This document shows positions 50,655 through 61,154 of a DNA stretch of 64,000 nt, in pieces. The DNA is from Conus ventricosus (taxonomy: Eukaryota; Mollusca; Gastropoda; Neogastropoda; Conidae). How positions within the stretch are numbered: the stretch's first letter is position 1; every line of letters begins with the position of its first letter. The DNA lies in contig CM031604.1 of the NCBI GenBank assembly GCA_018398815.1, positions 61,420,638 to 61,484,637 of the forward strand, given 5' to 3'. A model generated the notes under the pieces. It did not search any database. It worked only from the letters and a program-made list of their open reading frames with translations, and had not been told where the DNA came from. The position numbers were made by a program, and so were the translations under genes.

Positions 50655-51339
50655 CGCTGGTTATAGAGTGGGAGTGACCTCCCCTTATCACTATGACGAG
50701 TTTTGACCAATCAGAAGCCGAAGAGTGCTTATTGTGCGGAAGGGAGAATTCTTGGCAGACGACGTCGTGATTTCAGGCCCGAAAAAGCCGGAGGCCGGAA
50801 ATTAAATAGCGTAAAATTTTGCTGTGACGGAAAAGTGATTTTCAAAAATTTCATAGGCCGGAAAAGCACTTGTAAACATTTTCAGAGGCCGGATTTCCGG
50901 CCTGGGCCGGAAATGTGGCAGCCCTGCTAAAAAGAGAAATAGACTGAAATAAAGCTTGAAACATGCTCTTTTATTCTGACCTATTTGAACGCCAGTGAAT
51001 GGAATGAACACATTGTATGCGTTGATTTTCGACACCGTGTAGCTCGAACGCTCGGCCAAATGCCGCCTGCGGCGCATCGGGATGAATGACGCGCTTCGTT
51101 TTCGTGTGAACGGATGGGTTATTTGGAATAAAACTATCATCATACCGTATGTTGCAAACGCAAATAAACAACACAGAGTTCAAAAGGAAACTGCAATCTT
51201 TATTCATCACAATTTTCATCTGAATCTAAACGCGTTATTAATAGATACTGCCTATTGAAAACACGCAAATTTTTCACTCGGCTGAACTTTCCCGTACGCT
51301 GAAAGAAGGGCTGCCGGTACCTAATAAAAGCGCACCATT

Positions 51340-51463
51340 AGAACAATGCATAAACACAGAACAGCCGTCATTCAGACAACACAGATTTAGCTGAGAAAAA
51401 ACATCCTCCAAAAGGAGACCTCGGGATGATGCATCCACTCTACCCCAAAGGAGATTATGGCCA
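51340..51463 (-). pseudogene. LINE ORF2 endonuclease, continuation after piggyBac
   Basis: Immediately beyond the other TTAA the minus strand reads GHNLLWGRVDASSRGLLLED then VFSQLNLCCLNDG, which is exactly what follows DFN in LINE endonucleases (GDFN.H...WG......G..L........L.LLN.G). Beyond about 51370 the frame decays. Confidence 0.8.
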
Positions 51464-51467
51464 TTAA

Positions 51468-52888
51468 CCCTATTTATGGCATGTGTAAATGACCTAATTG
51501 GCAGACTAATTTTTAGAATAATGGGTGTGTTCAGAAATGGTGTTTGTTTTCACATAAGCAATGGTCAAAACCTATGAGTGTTATATATTTTCTTGAAGCT
51601 TAGTGGAAGAACTATCGGATGTTATATATTACCGGATGGTTTATGCTAATGTGGTGGTCATGTGATCCAAAATGGCCACCGATTACGAAAAAAAAAATCA
51701 CAAAGTATGTGGAGACCACCTCATTTCCCCATAGACGAAACTGATTACAGACAAAGTAAATGTACCTAAACTTAGAATAATATGTCATCTTTCAGAGGGA
51801 GAAAATTTGAGTTTGAAATTGCATTGGTTTGGTCATAAATAAAAAAATAAAAGAAATACCCGTGAAATTTTACGTTTCATTCATTAGCTGTACGACTCAT
51901 TTTCATCCTTTCTATCATACCACACTGCATTACACCACTCATTCTTGCTATACCTGTATTCCACTGATGGACACACGTCTCCCATGTGACTGGTCTTAGT
52001 GTGCATCACCTCGATCGTTTGTTGTGACGCTTTGTTCGACCAGTAGCTCGCAAGCTCCTTTCTTATCAGTCCCATATTGAGACTCAGGCCAATGAATTTT
52101 TTCATATTGGCCACAGTAACACCATTTTGAGGCCAATGCCTAAATCTGGAATTTGGATGTTGTTCTAGCCACTGAACAAGTTCAGGAGTGGCAAGGAATG
52201 AACGTGCATACTCGTTTGTTTGCCTAACTAAGTGCAAAAACATTGCCTCGTCAAAAACAAACTAAAGTAGTCTATGGGGTCTGCGTTCTCTGGGGCATTT
52301 CTAGGTCCTGTATTTCGAACTCTAAACTCTGGAACGTCCCTATCTTGGATTTCGGGTGGTTCTATAACGTTCCATCCATCAACTACAGGGTTAGCAGGGC
52401 CTGCATTGTTCCTATCACGAAAATCATCGTGCTCCTCTCCCTCACCCACCCCCTCCGACACACTGCTATCATCGTCACTTCCCTGACTATTCTCTGAATC
52501 CGCTTCAGCTCCCACATCAAAGTCACTATCACTACCTGATGTTTCTTGATCATTTGCATCTACCTCTTCCTGTCTAACAGCAATTTCTTCTTCATTATTA
52601 GCTCCAAAAACATCGAACAACCCAGGACGAACACCACCTGCCGCCATCTTTGCCAACGACTCAGTCACCTGAACAAACAATTTTCAGAACGATTTTTTTC
52701 ATTGGACCCCCAAACTGAAAGTACACAGTGAAAGACTAACCCTCCAACCAATGATAGGCAACGTTTCAAAGAGTAAAGGGAAGTTACTGTGTCAGAACTA
52801 ACCTCTTACGAATTGGCCGATGAGATCGGCCCTAGCAAGCTGGCTGCAGTAAAAGGGCCGATTTAATCGGCCAATGCCATAATTAGGG
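51468..52888 (-). mobile_element. piggyBac element, family B, internally deleted
   Basis: The ends CCCTATTTATGGCATGTG (51468) and, reversed from 52888, CCCTAATTATGGCATTGG are flanked by TTAA (51464-51467, 52889-52892). It carries a transposase remnant and is inserted in a LINE ORF2. 1421 bp, shorter than full piggyBac elements (about 2.5 kb). Confidence 0.9.
51884..52680 (-). pseudogene. piggyBac transposase remnant, N-terminal half
   Basis: Start probably MAAGGVRPGLFDVFG at 52647. An acidic region follows (QETSGSDSDFDVGAEADSEN), then DPIDYFSLF and, after a shift at a T5 run (52247), DEAMFLHLVRQTNEYA, the piggyBac signature before the catalytic domain. FIGLSLNMGLIRKELASYWS continues normally, then the DDD core is deleted and the frame ends DENESYS. 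Non-functional. Confidence 0.85.
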
Positions 52889-52892
52889 TTAA

Positions 52893-53286
52893 AGTCATCC
52901 AACAGTAACCAAGGGAGAGGAAGTTCTTCATTCAGACTGACAAGGTCCTGACGACTAACCAAGTCATGTGGAAGATATAACGAGCAAACTGTAAAAGTTT
53001 TATGGAGAGTGACTCTCCCAGCTATTGCCTGAAGAGAGGAAGTATGAGCAACAGGGCTAAACAGCAAAGCTTTGTGGATAAGAAGGCCAACGTCGCCCAT
53101 CAATCCCAATGTGGAAGTATGTGCAGGTTTGGAAAGAATATTGAAGCCAGAAAGAGTGACGGTCTTCTGGCTTAGAATTTTTGTTTCCTGAAGAGCTACT
53201 ACTTGAGGATTCAGAGTGTGGAACAAAAACTGCACCTCCTCAAAATTTAAACCATGAATATTCCAATGAATGAATAAACTATCCAT
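52893..53286 (-). pseudogene. LINE ORF2 apurinic-type endonuclease, 5' part
   Basis: It begins MDSLFIHWNIHGLNFEEVQF at 53286 and contains VVALQETKI (catalytic Glu) and VCSLYLPHD, ending PLPWLLLDDFN where a piggyBac TTAA cuts it. The family nicks target DNA for retrotransposition. Compared with usual LLGDFN it has LLDDFN. The continuation is at 51463. Confidence 0.8.
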
Positions 53287-53870
53287 GGTGCAGGCGACAA
53301 ACAGGAGAAAAATCAGTTCATCTCCAAGTCATCATCTGTGTCTAATGGAGCAAATTTATTCTGAAGAGGGACCAGTTAACCCTCTTGACAGCGGAGCGCC
53401 CGCTAGCGCCCAACCGGAAGTCACACAGCCAAAACGCTGAGCGGCTGCCAGCGCCCGGTAAAACACGTGGCAACAATGGGCGCCGCCATATTTCTCGTAG
53501 AAAAGGAAGTCTCGCGAGAACGTGACTTCCTTCTTCCTGTGGCCATTTACTTCCGTTTGCAAAAAACCGCGAGTCGATATGTGCCGTAGTTCTCGAGTTA
53601 CGAATTTTTAAAGTTTTGTGGTCGAAATGCTGTTTTTCGCCACCGCTAACATTGATTTCTGCCGTTCTATAACGAGATCTAGTGATGAAGATACTGTGAT
53701 TTGTAGGATTTAGGGCATAACACTTAGTGAAAGTGCTGGGTAATGAAGCTTAGAGTGACCTAGATTTCGACTGGGATGATGTTCCAGGTATGATTCGGAA
53801 GAAAGTTCTGAAGATTCCCCCGAGTAAATGGCTCATGTGATATTCTTCAAACTTATGATGTAGCAACATA

Positions 53871-55414
53871 TACTGAACAACATTAAAAACGCACCGTTTT
53901 GATTTGCCGATTTCTCATTTGGAAAAAATGTGTATTTGGATTTGGTATATTAACACAATTTTTAAGGGACACAGATTCACACTGCCTCGGTTTCTCCGCG
54001 CTTGCCGACGTTCGTGTGACGCCCACGTGCAATTCGCCCAAAACACTTTTCTTGCCACTGGGGCCGAGACTGAACGTAGCACATCTGTTTCTTTGTCTCA
54101 AATGGTGAGTTTGAAGTCATGCCGACTGGAAAACGGTATCAGTTGTCATTCGACCAGGCGAAGTGGTCCGAAAACAATGCCGCGACTGTCTATGCAAGAA
54201 CGCGAGCGAGCCATTGGAATGTTAATGGTCGGCATGTCATCGAGAAAGACAGCCAGACAACTGAACTGCAGTCACTCTACAATTGTAAGGCTATCACAAC
54301 GTTTGGCAGCAACTGGTTCCACCACTGATCGGCGCCGAACGGGCCAACCTCGTGTTACCACACCAGCGCAAGATCGATACATTCGACAGCTTCATCTTCG
54401 TAATCGATTCCTTACAGCAGCAGAAACATGTCGCCAGGTGGTTGGTCGACGGGGTCCAGTGTCTGGACAAACCGTTCGACGTCGATTGCAAGAATCAGGG
54501 CTCAATGCAAGACGCCCTCATGCTGGCCCAGTCCTCACCTGTAGACACCGTCAGCAACGCCTGCAGTGGGCCAGCCAGCATCTGCCATGGACACGACGTC
54601 AGTGGAGAGCTGTGCTGTTCTCTCTGACGAAAGTCGCTTCGCGTTATCTCATGCTGACGGGAGAATGAGAGTCTGGAGGCGTGTCGGGGAACGCTACGCC
54701 AACTGCTGCGTGTTTGAAGCCAATAGATGGGGAGGGGGCAGTCTGATGGTTTGGGGGGCATTCAGTCATGACTACCGGACACCTCTGTACTTTTTTGACA
54801 ACCATGTGAATGCCAACACGTACCAGCAGGTGCTGCAGAACCACGTCGTCCCACTGTTTGGCTAGCACCCGGAGCTGCAGTTCTTCCAGCATGATAATGC
54901 ACGACCCCACACCGCAAGAGCCACTGCTGCGTTTCTCCAGGCGAACAACATTGCCGTGTTGCCCTGGCCATCTCTGTCCCCTGACATGGCTCCCATTGAA
55001 CACGTCTGGGATGAGCTGGGGCGTCTTGTGGCCCGTGGAAGACGTCCACAGACTCTCGATCATTTGAGGCGCGCACTGACCGAGGAGTGGGATGGACTGC
55101 CACAGGCGTTCTTGCACAACCTTGTCTACTCCATGAGGAGGCGCTGCCAAGCGTGCATCGGGGCAAATGGCGGACACACTAGGTATTAGAGCTCGCGGAC
55201 GGACATGCTCGTCGTGGTGTACTTTTTGACAGGGACCCTAGTGAAGTCACCAGCTAATTTCAGATGAATTCGGCCATTCTTGTCAAGAACAGACATTTTG
55301 TTTAATTGAAAAATGGATGCGTAATCAAATATGCTTACTTTCATTAAATAATTCTGTACTACCAACGTTGTCTGGGTCTTTTGGCAAGCGGTGCGTTTTT
55401 AATGTTGTTCAGTA
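53871..55414 (+). mobile_element. Tc1-like transposon
   Basis: Inverted ends TACTGAACAACATTAAAAAC at 53871 and 55414 (26 bp identical) are flanked by TA (53869-53870, 55415-55416), the Tc1/mariner target. 1544 bp, typical length. It encodes one transposase with two defects. Nested in the family C piggyBac MITE. Confidence 0.93.
54177..55189 (+). pseudogene. Tc1 transposase (DD34E), frameshift and stop
   Basis: It starts MPRLSMQERERAIGMLMVGM. The paired helix-turn-helix (SSRKTARQLNCSHSTIVRLS) is followed by GRRRTGQPR-like RRRTGQPRVTT. Catalytic motifs: FSDESRF (Asp), FQHDNARPHTA (Asp), SPDMAPIEHVWDELG (Glu); 34 residues separate the last two. A CT dinucleotide is extra near 54622 (CTCTCT) and TAG interrupts at 54863-54865. 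It ends GGHTRY. Inactive as read. Confidence 0.92.
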
Positions 55415-55584
55415 TATATATTCGTAGGACTTTTAAAAATTATTTTCATTTGACTATTTCCTTTCCTCTCTTTTAAATTAATGTTTTAATTGGGTAACCA
55501 TGTTCAAATTACGGAGTTACTTACCTTGCCGACGGTTTTTTCGGCGTAACTAAGCTAAGGTAAGTGCATGCAAAAGAGGGTTAA

Positions 55585-56640
55585 TTTGGCTCTCCAGACC
55601 CGGAAGTTGCCTTTTTATCTCCACCATCTCACTTCATTGAGCTCCCTTGCCCACATAGACACTGCTCTCGCAATTTCAAGGCAGGTGAGCTGGTTTTTTA
55701 TTCTGCCCAGCAGCAGATGGTTTAGACTGCAGGGCAATCTGAAAAGCTGCGGATTTAGTGCCATCCACTTTGGGTTAGGAGGCAGTGGATTTGCTTCCAC
55801 CAGGACCAGACATTTTCTCTTGCACCGTTTTAGAAAAATAGATCGGTATGACAGGAATCAGAACATGTAGAAACTTTCTTCACAGCTGACGCTTACAAAG
55901 AAACTGAAGTGGACTGATTGCCTAAGGCCTGTTTCCGTGCCTCAAAGAAAAAAATTTTATTTTCAGTTTTAACTTTTCAAATATTTACTTCCTGAATCCA
56001 AACTGGGCAGTTGCGTGAAAAGGATGGGTCGTTGTCATCGCAGTTTGCACGATGGGCTGGATCTTTACACACCCCATCATGGGTTGCTTTGCAGCAAACA
56101 CCACACACCTCCTCCCAAGCGATCCTTTACATGCCCAAACTTCTGGCACTTGAAGCAAAGCATCGGAGACAGAATGTAAAGTTGAATGCAGACATGCAAC
56201 TATCCCACTTGGTTGACTTGTGGCAACGAAGGGGTACGATACATCAGAAAGAGGATGTTGGTGAGCACTCTCTCTCTTCGTTTCAGGACTGTCACCCTAT
56301 GGACATCTAAGACACTTTGGGATGCTAGTGCAGTTTTCATTTCAGTCTCTGAGACACCTCTGAGATCCGGACATCTAATGATTCCCTTAGATATGTTACT
56401 GTTTATGAGGAGTTACCCTGATCCCTCTGTCCACTAACTTTGTGGCGCTCAGCAGCTGTTCCAACTGTCGCTTTGACTTGCACTGGAGGAGGAAGGAACC
56501 ATTCCAAAGTCTCTTTACTGAACGAGGGTCACCTGCAATCCCCTGGAAACCTTTCTGAGCTGCAAATGGACTCAATGCAGAAACAGGTACTGTCCTGTTC
56601 TGTTCCTTCAACTACCAACCACAAAGCAAAAGAAACTGTC
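55585..56640 (-). pseudogene. LINE ORF1, zinc-knuckle protein, broken
   Basis: The fragment ALSPFAAQKGFQGIAGDPRS with VKRLWNGSFLLQC (56570-56396) matches the N-terminal region of I/jockey-group ORF1. Between 56330 and 56000 diverged pieces (VLDVHRVTVLKRR, LRCFASSARSLGMC, MMGC) recall the CCHC zinc knuckles. The end, NKFAPLDTDDDLEMN, lies beyond the piggyBac insertion at about 53360-53315. Several stops and shifts. Confidence 0.6.
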
Positions 56641-56700
56641 ACGTTTCCTCGTTTCTTGTCCGAATGGCTGTCCATTTCTGATTCATGGGACACTACTTGA

Positions 56701-57673
56701 ATTTAAAGTACTTTTCAGTTTTGGGGGGAGGAGGATTTTTGGTGAAGAAGCTATTTTTTTTGTTGTCGTTTTGTTCATCTCTCCGATACCCACCCACCAT
56801 GGAGACCAACTACAGGGCCAGGGCCAAGAAGTCACTGTCTTGACCCTTTCCAGGCTTTGGGAGGGATATATACCACAGACAGGAGCCCACAAACCCTATT
56901 CCCCCTGATCATGCACAACTCCCAGGGACAGACAGATGAACACTGCAAGGATTAACTTGGCCAGCCGGGTGACTGCCTGTCTTGACCCAGCCCCATGCAG
57001 GGATAGCAGACAAATACACCTGGGCCAGAGTGTACCTCCTGTCTAGAGGAGGTAGCCAAAGAGATGTGTTGAGAGCAACTGCCCTCTCAATCACCAGGAT
57101 CTCATTCACAGGTCACACCACCAACAAACATGATGATCGTAAGAAAACCAGAGAACAGAACAGTGTGGTAAAGAAAACTTGGAGAGATGAAAACAGAACA
57201 GGTCAGTAAAGAGAGGGAGAAAATAGAATAGAAAAAGGCGGGTTAAAATTTGCCAGGGCTCTAAGGGCTCTAACCCTTAACCCGAATATGTAGGCCTGGA
57301 AGCGTTAAAAACTAGCCTTTCATTCAAGTAATGATGTGCCCGTCAGCAGAGCCCAAGGGATCACTGAATCACACAAGCCCTCTAACCACGGCAAGGTTGC
57401 AACCCCCCGAAGGATATGTTGGAGGGAAGATGGGGCATTCAAACACACAGGCAGACAGACAAAGAGTAAGAGAGAGAAAGAGAGAGGGAGAGAGAGATTG
57501 ATTAATATGAATCTTAATTTAACTTGGATGGAAGAAGGCAGATTCTCTAAGCACTGTAACTAGTCTTCCATGAATGTGTGTCATGGCTTGTAAGAAAACA
57601 AAGCAAAAATGATGGTCCTGTGATCAGTGTCATGAAAACTGCAATATAGCAATCCCAGACAAGCCAGTTTCAA
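56701..57673. other. Unclassified intron segment
   Basis: Possibly LINE 5' region (up to about 57100), with no diagnostic motif. A purine-rich GAGA tract lies at 57465-57500. Confidence 0.4.
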
Positions 57674-57916
57674 CCCTTACACCGCCGACATTGCATTTCT
57701 GCGACCATGTGGCTCACTGCCAACGCCGCAGAAATGCGACCAACTAGGGTTACCTAACTCCCAATACTCTCACTCTCCAAGTTCATGATAGAAAGCCAGC
57801 TCTAAAAGTCATAGTTGGGGGATTCCCTTACTAGTGCTCACAGCCATCTGCTTCGTCAGAGCGCTGTTCAGTTAAGTGTTTTTATCGATTTCTACCGATT
57901 TGTTTTTCCATTCACT

Positions 57917-58141
57917 ATGATGTCACAACCAAGCACTTCACGTACTCAGCCTCCCTGTACATTTACTTCAAATCAGGTGCTGGAAATATTGAATAGACGG
58001 TCAGTTGATCCTGATTCAGATGAAACACACTCAGTTGGTGACCGGGAAAATTATGGTATAGTTGGATTCGTGTCAAGTGGTGGGGAGAGAAGACTTGATG
58101 AGACGCAGGCTAGCGTGTGTGAGCCTGTGTGCTGGCTTTGA
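57917..58141 (+). pseudogene. Possible piggyBac transposase N-terminus
   Basis: MMSQPSTSRTQPPCTFTSNQ then VLEILNRRSVDPDSDETHSV: a Ser/Thr-rich start followed by an acidic segment, as in piggyBac transposases. It ends after 75 codons; the rest is absent. The call rests mainly on position between family D ends. Confidence 0.4.
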
Positions 58142-58207
58142 GCCAACCAGCAGTGACTGACAGTTGAAAGTGTTTTGTGACGGAGCCAGCGTGTGTGTAC
58201 CAGTCGG

Positions 58208-58338
58208 GCATAAGAGAGAGAGAGTGTGTGTGTGTGTTTAAAGAGGGAGAGAGAGATGGTGGCAAAGGTGCAAAGGGGTACAAGATTCTATATAATGGGC
58301 AGAATTTTTTTTATTAATTCTTTTTTCTGTATGTGTGC

Positions 58339-58408
<70 letters not shown>

Positions 58409-58735
58409 CGTGGGTGTGTATGTGCGTGCGCACGTATGTGTGCGTGTATGTGAGAGTGAATGCATGTGTGTACGAGTGCTCGAGTATGAGTGTGTGTGTG
58501 TGTGTGTGCGCATGTGCAGTGTGTGTGTGGGCGTGTGTATGTCTGTGCGTGTGTGCGAGTCAGTTTGAGTGTATGTGAGGGTAAGGGCGAGTTCGTATTG
58601 AGACGTGTGTATTTGTGTATTTATGCATGTGCGTTTGTGTGTGTGCGCGCACGCGCGCATGTGTGTGGTGTGTGTATGTGCGCGAGTGCGTGCGCGTGTG
58701 TGTGCATGTATGTGTGCACGCATGTATTTTTGTGT
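58208..58735. repeat. Long imperfect TG microsatellite
   Basis: About 500 bp of TG with GA, CG and GCGC interruptions; open frames over it on both strands are compositional. Confidence 0.95.
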
Positions 58736-58837
58736 GTTAATGCTTCTTTGCTTTGAATAAAAAACGTTGATATTCTGTTCATAATGTTTTCCTAAATGTC
58801 AGTACAACCTTGAGTTAATCTGACAAATTGGTTTCAG

Positions 58838-58838
58838 T

Positions 58839-58887
<49 letters not shown>

Positions 58888-59035
58888 GTGTTCCCTTTCT
58901 TTTTTACTTTCATGTGTGTGTCAGTGAGGTGTGTGTGTGTGTGTGTGTGTCTGTGTGTGTGTGTGTGTGGTGTGTGTGTGTGTGTTGTGTGTGTGTCTGT
59001 CTGTCACTCTATGTGTGAGTGTGTGTGTGCGCGCA
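58838..59035. repeat. TG microsatellite
   Basis: Two TG tracts (58838-58886, 58915-59030) inside the family D element. Confidence 0.95.
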
Positions 59036-59465
59036 CTTGCTTTTCTGCATCACCTCATTAGTCATATCAATATTTATTCCTCTGAATGTCGTTTCAGGAG
59101 TGCTGGTGAACAAAGATGATTTTAACATGTGGACTACTTCCAGCTCTTCTGCTGTTGGATTTATTCAGTTTTGCATTTTTTTTTTTGCACTTGAAATTAG
59201 CAAAAATTTGAAACCGTCGTTCACTAATCATTACTAACATTCTATAATTTAACAAAAGTACAGTTTATTTCCTCCATTTCCCAAAAAACACCATGAGTAT
59301 TGGTTGCTTTGTTCCAGAGATATCCGCATTTCACGCATGCAGGTATGAAATAGATCTTTTGAAAAATGGCTGGCGATGGGATTTATGCAAAACAGAATAT
59401 CTGGCGGTGAAAGGGTTAAAACTGTTCAAATGTAAAAGTAACAATTTATATGGACACATACTTAA

Positions 59466-60316
59466 CCCAATGCCTACCGGATCGACCGAGATCGACGCGA
59501 GATTTCCTCCTTCTGAAACCGGATCGACCGAGATCGACCGCTGAATACTCGGTCAACGACTTTCGCTTTCACATCGCATATCCCAGAATGCAATTGCGAC
59601 AGAAGAGTCTTCCGTTACTTCCGTTTCTGGACGCCATTTTGGTTTTTGTTGCATGAGTTTTGGTGGAGTAGTTTCGCTGCTGTGAATTTTCAAAGTTCGG
59701 CTTTTTTTTCGCGAAGATTTTCTGGGAAAATGGCGGATCAAGTAACTATGCAACTTGCAGAATTCATTTTCTGAAGTGATATTGATGAAGAGAGCGTATT
59801 TGCGGGCTACACTCTTAAAGAAGATTTGAAGCAAGACGATTCGGACGTCAATCTTGACCTAGTTATGAATAAAGATCGACTGCTGACTGATTTTGAGGCC
59901 GGAATCAATAATGATTCAGGCGATGATAATGACGATGTCGAATAGCCCATTGCTGCTGGGCCCAGACCCCCCAAAAAAGAAAATTCGAAAAACAAAACTT
60001 GCTAGAGATACTTTAATTCTTGACTGGAGTGGTTGGCTACAAGAAGTGAAGCCCCCAAAAGTTTCCCTTGTTTTGATAGCCAGGAAACCGGGTCAGTCAG
60101 TGGGTGTGTCCCACGATTTGCCTATAGGAGCATCACCTTTAGCTTTTTGATTTCAGAAGAATTTTGGTAGACTTTTAACGAGAAACAAATTTATTTGCTG
60201 CACAAAAGCAAGCAGAAAAGGATGAACATAAACTCTGGCCTGAAATAAAAACTGCCTGTTTATCAAAAAGCAAAGAGGAGCCGGACAAGAGGTACATCAT
60301 CACCACAGTGTGTGTG

Positions 60317-60361
<45 letters not shown>

Positions 60362-60954
60362 GCTCAGTGCACTTGTGCAAAAGCACATTTTTGTTGAATT
60401 CCATCACAATCTAAAGCCCAGTATTCAGTAATCTGTTCTTGTTATTTTTTTCCCCTTAGTAGTTAGAAGACAAATCTTCTTGTATGTGATGCCTTCAGTT
60501 TAACAAAATTGTTGAAGTTTGGGTTGTTTTTTGCTTCACAATAAAAGTTGATTATTTAGTGTGCATACCATACAGAATGACTTTATTTTGTTCCTGAAGG
60601 TTTCAGTACTTTGTTTAGACTTGGAAAATCACTCTGTGCTCCTAATCCATGATGTTCTGTGGGTACAGTGAATTTAGGGAAAATTGTTTTAGCACTGAGA
60701 ATACCAAAGTACAGTTAGTCTGTTCGTTTGTTTTTTTTTTCCTCGTGTACCAGTTCACTATATGTGGGGGGAAATGGCTGTTTTGGATGGAGTGATGTCT
60801 TTGAATTTTTTTCATTATTTTTACAGAATAGATAAGTTAAAAACAAATTTTCTATTGAGGTTTCTTTATGGCAAGTGTGTATGTGTTGCGGAGTTACCTC
60901 TCTTGGCATGGTATTCTATAGTCATATAGCACAAGTCATGCGGTAGGCAGAGGG
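59466..60954 (+). mobile_element. piggyBac-like element, family A, copy 3
   Basis: The ends CCCAATGCCTACCGGATCGA (59466) and, reversed from 60954, CCCTCTGCCTACCGCATGAC are flanked by TTAA (59462-59465, 60955-60958). 1489 bp. Its 3' half equals 1-662. The G tract at 60315-60359 sits where copy 1 has a shorter, mixed G/A tract. Confidence 0.88.
59730..60310 (+). pseudogene. Family A piggyBac transposase remnant
   Basis: Start MADQVTMQLAEFIF, stop, then DEESVFAGYTLKEDLKQDDS with acidic DDNDDVE, then PPKKKIRKTKLARDTLILDW and, in another frame, ETNLFAAQKQAEKDEHKLWP. ETN-(L/R)-(F/Y)-A is the conserved piggyBac motif at the start of the catalytic domain. The rest is deleted. Multiple stops. Confidence 0.75.
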
Positions 60955-61049
60955 TTAAACAATAGTACTTTAGGAAAGAGTTGTTTCGTTTCACTTTGAT
61001 TTGTTTACAAAGGAGAAACTGAAACAACTTGAGGAAAAGGACAACATAC

Positions 61050-61154
61050 CCAAAGAGGCCTCTTGTTTCTGCCACAATGAACTTGATGTTGTGCTTGTGA
61101 CAGAATTCCCCCACGTATCTGATCTTCATACTTGGAGTCGGTCAATACCACAAC
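61050..61154 (-). CDS. UBA1: UBA1 exon, about residues 161-196, with 2-nt deletion
   Basis: It opens with VVVLTDSKYEDQIR and closes with GEFCHKHNIKFIVAETRGLF in a different frame. The exon is 105 nt; phase and homology require 107. The break lies in a GT/G-run near 61112, where one GT unit (a valine codon) seems lost. The acceptor is atacag and the donor GTATGT. The downstream intron is 23.5 kb. Because all flanking residues are conserved, a sequence error or a recent lesion is more likely than old decay. Confidence 0.9.

Larger units (their letters stand above)
47409..50926 (-). mobile_element. hAT-like element encoding transposase plus OTU protease domain
   Basis: The ends CATGGCTGCCAC (47409) and, reversed from 50926, CAGGGCTGCCAC are flanked by GTAAAAAA and CTAAAAAG, which agree at 6 of 8 positions and with the hAT consensus nTnnnnAn. 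Inside, one minus-strand gene contains in order a zinc finger, a hAT-type RNase H-fold transposase, a 67-bp intron, the dimerisation region, a proline-rich 16-residue repeat and an OTU-like domain. Frame breaks sit at homopolymers. Confidence 0.7.
53380..55580. mobile_element. piggyBac-type MITE, family C, carrying a Tc1 insertion
   Basis: The ends CCCTCTTGACAGCGG (53380) and, reversed from 55580, CCCTCTTTTGCATGC are flanked by TTAA on each side (53376-53379, 55581-55584). LINE sequence continues across it. Without the Tc1 it is about 655 bp. A short acidic piece, RYDSEESSEDSPE, near 53790 may be a transposase N-terminus remnant. Confidence 0.7.
51340..56700 (-). mobile_element. I-clade-type LINE split by nested transposons
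   Basis: Minus-strand ORF1 (56640-55585) and the ORF2 endonuclease (53286-52893, resuming at 51463) are separated by two piggyBac elements. Reading the LINE around the insertions gives one continuous layout, which fixes their order of arrival. The reverse transcriptase and 3' end are missing below about 51340. The RNase H LINE ends elsewhere in the window may be the same family. Confidence 0.75.
57674..59415 (+). mobile_element. piggyBac-type element, family D (tentative)
   Basis: The ends CCCTTACACCGCCGAC (57674) and, reversed from 59415, CCCTTTCACCGCCAGA match at 13 of 16 positions. The right flank is TTAA (59416-59419), the left TCAA (a decayed TTAA). It contains a short transposase-like N-terminus and long TG tracts. 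Confidence 0.6.

Noticed and set aside
58238..58723. 161-codon His/Thr ORF and its Cys/Val plus-strand partners
   Set aside because: Pure TG/CA microsatellite translation.
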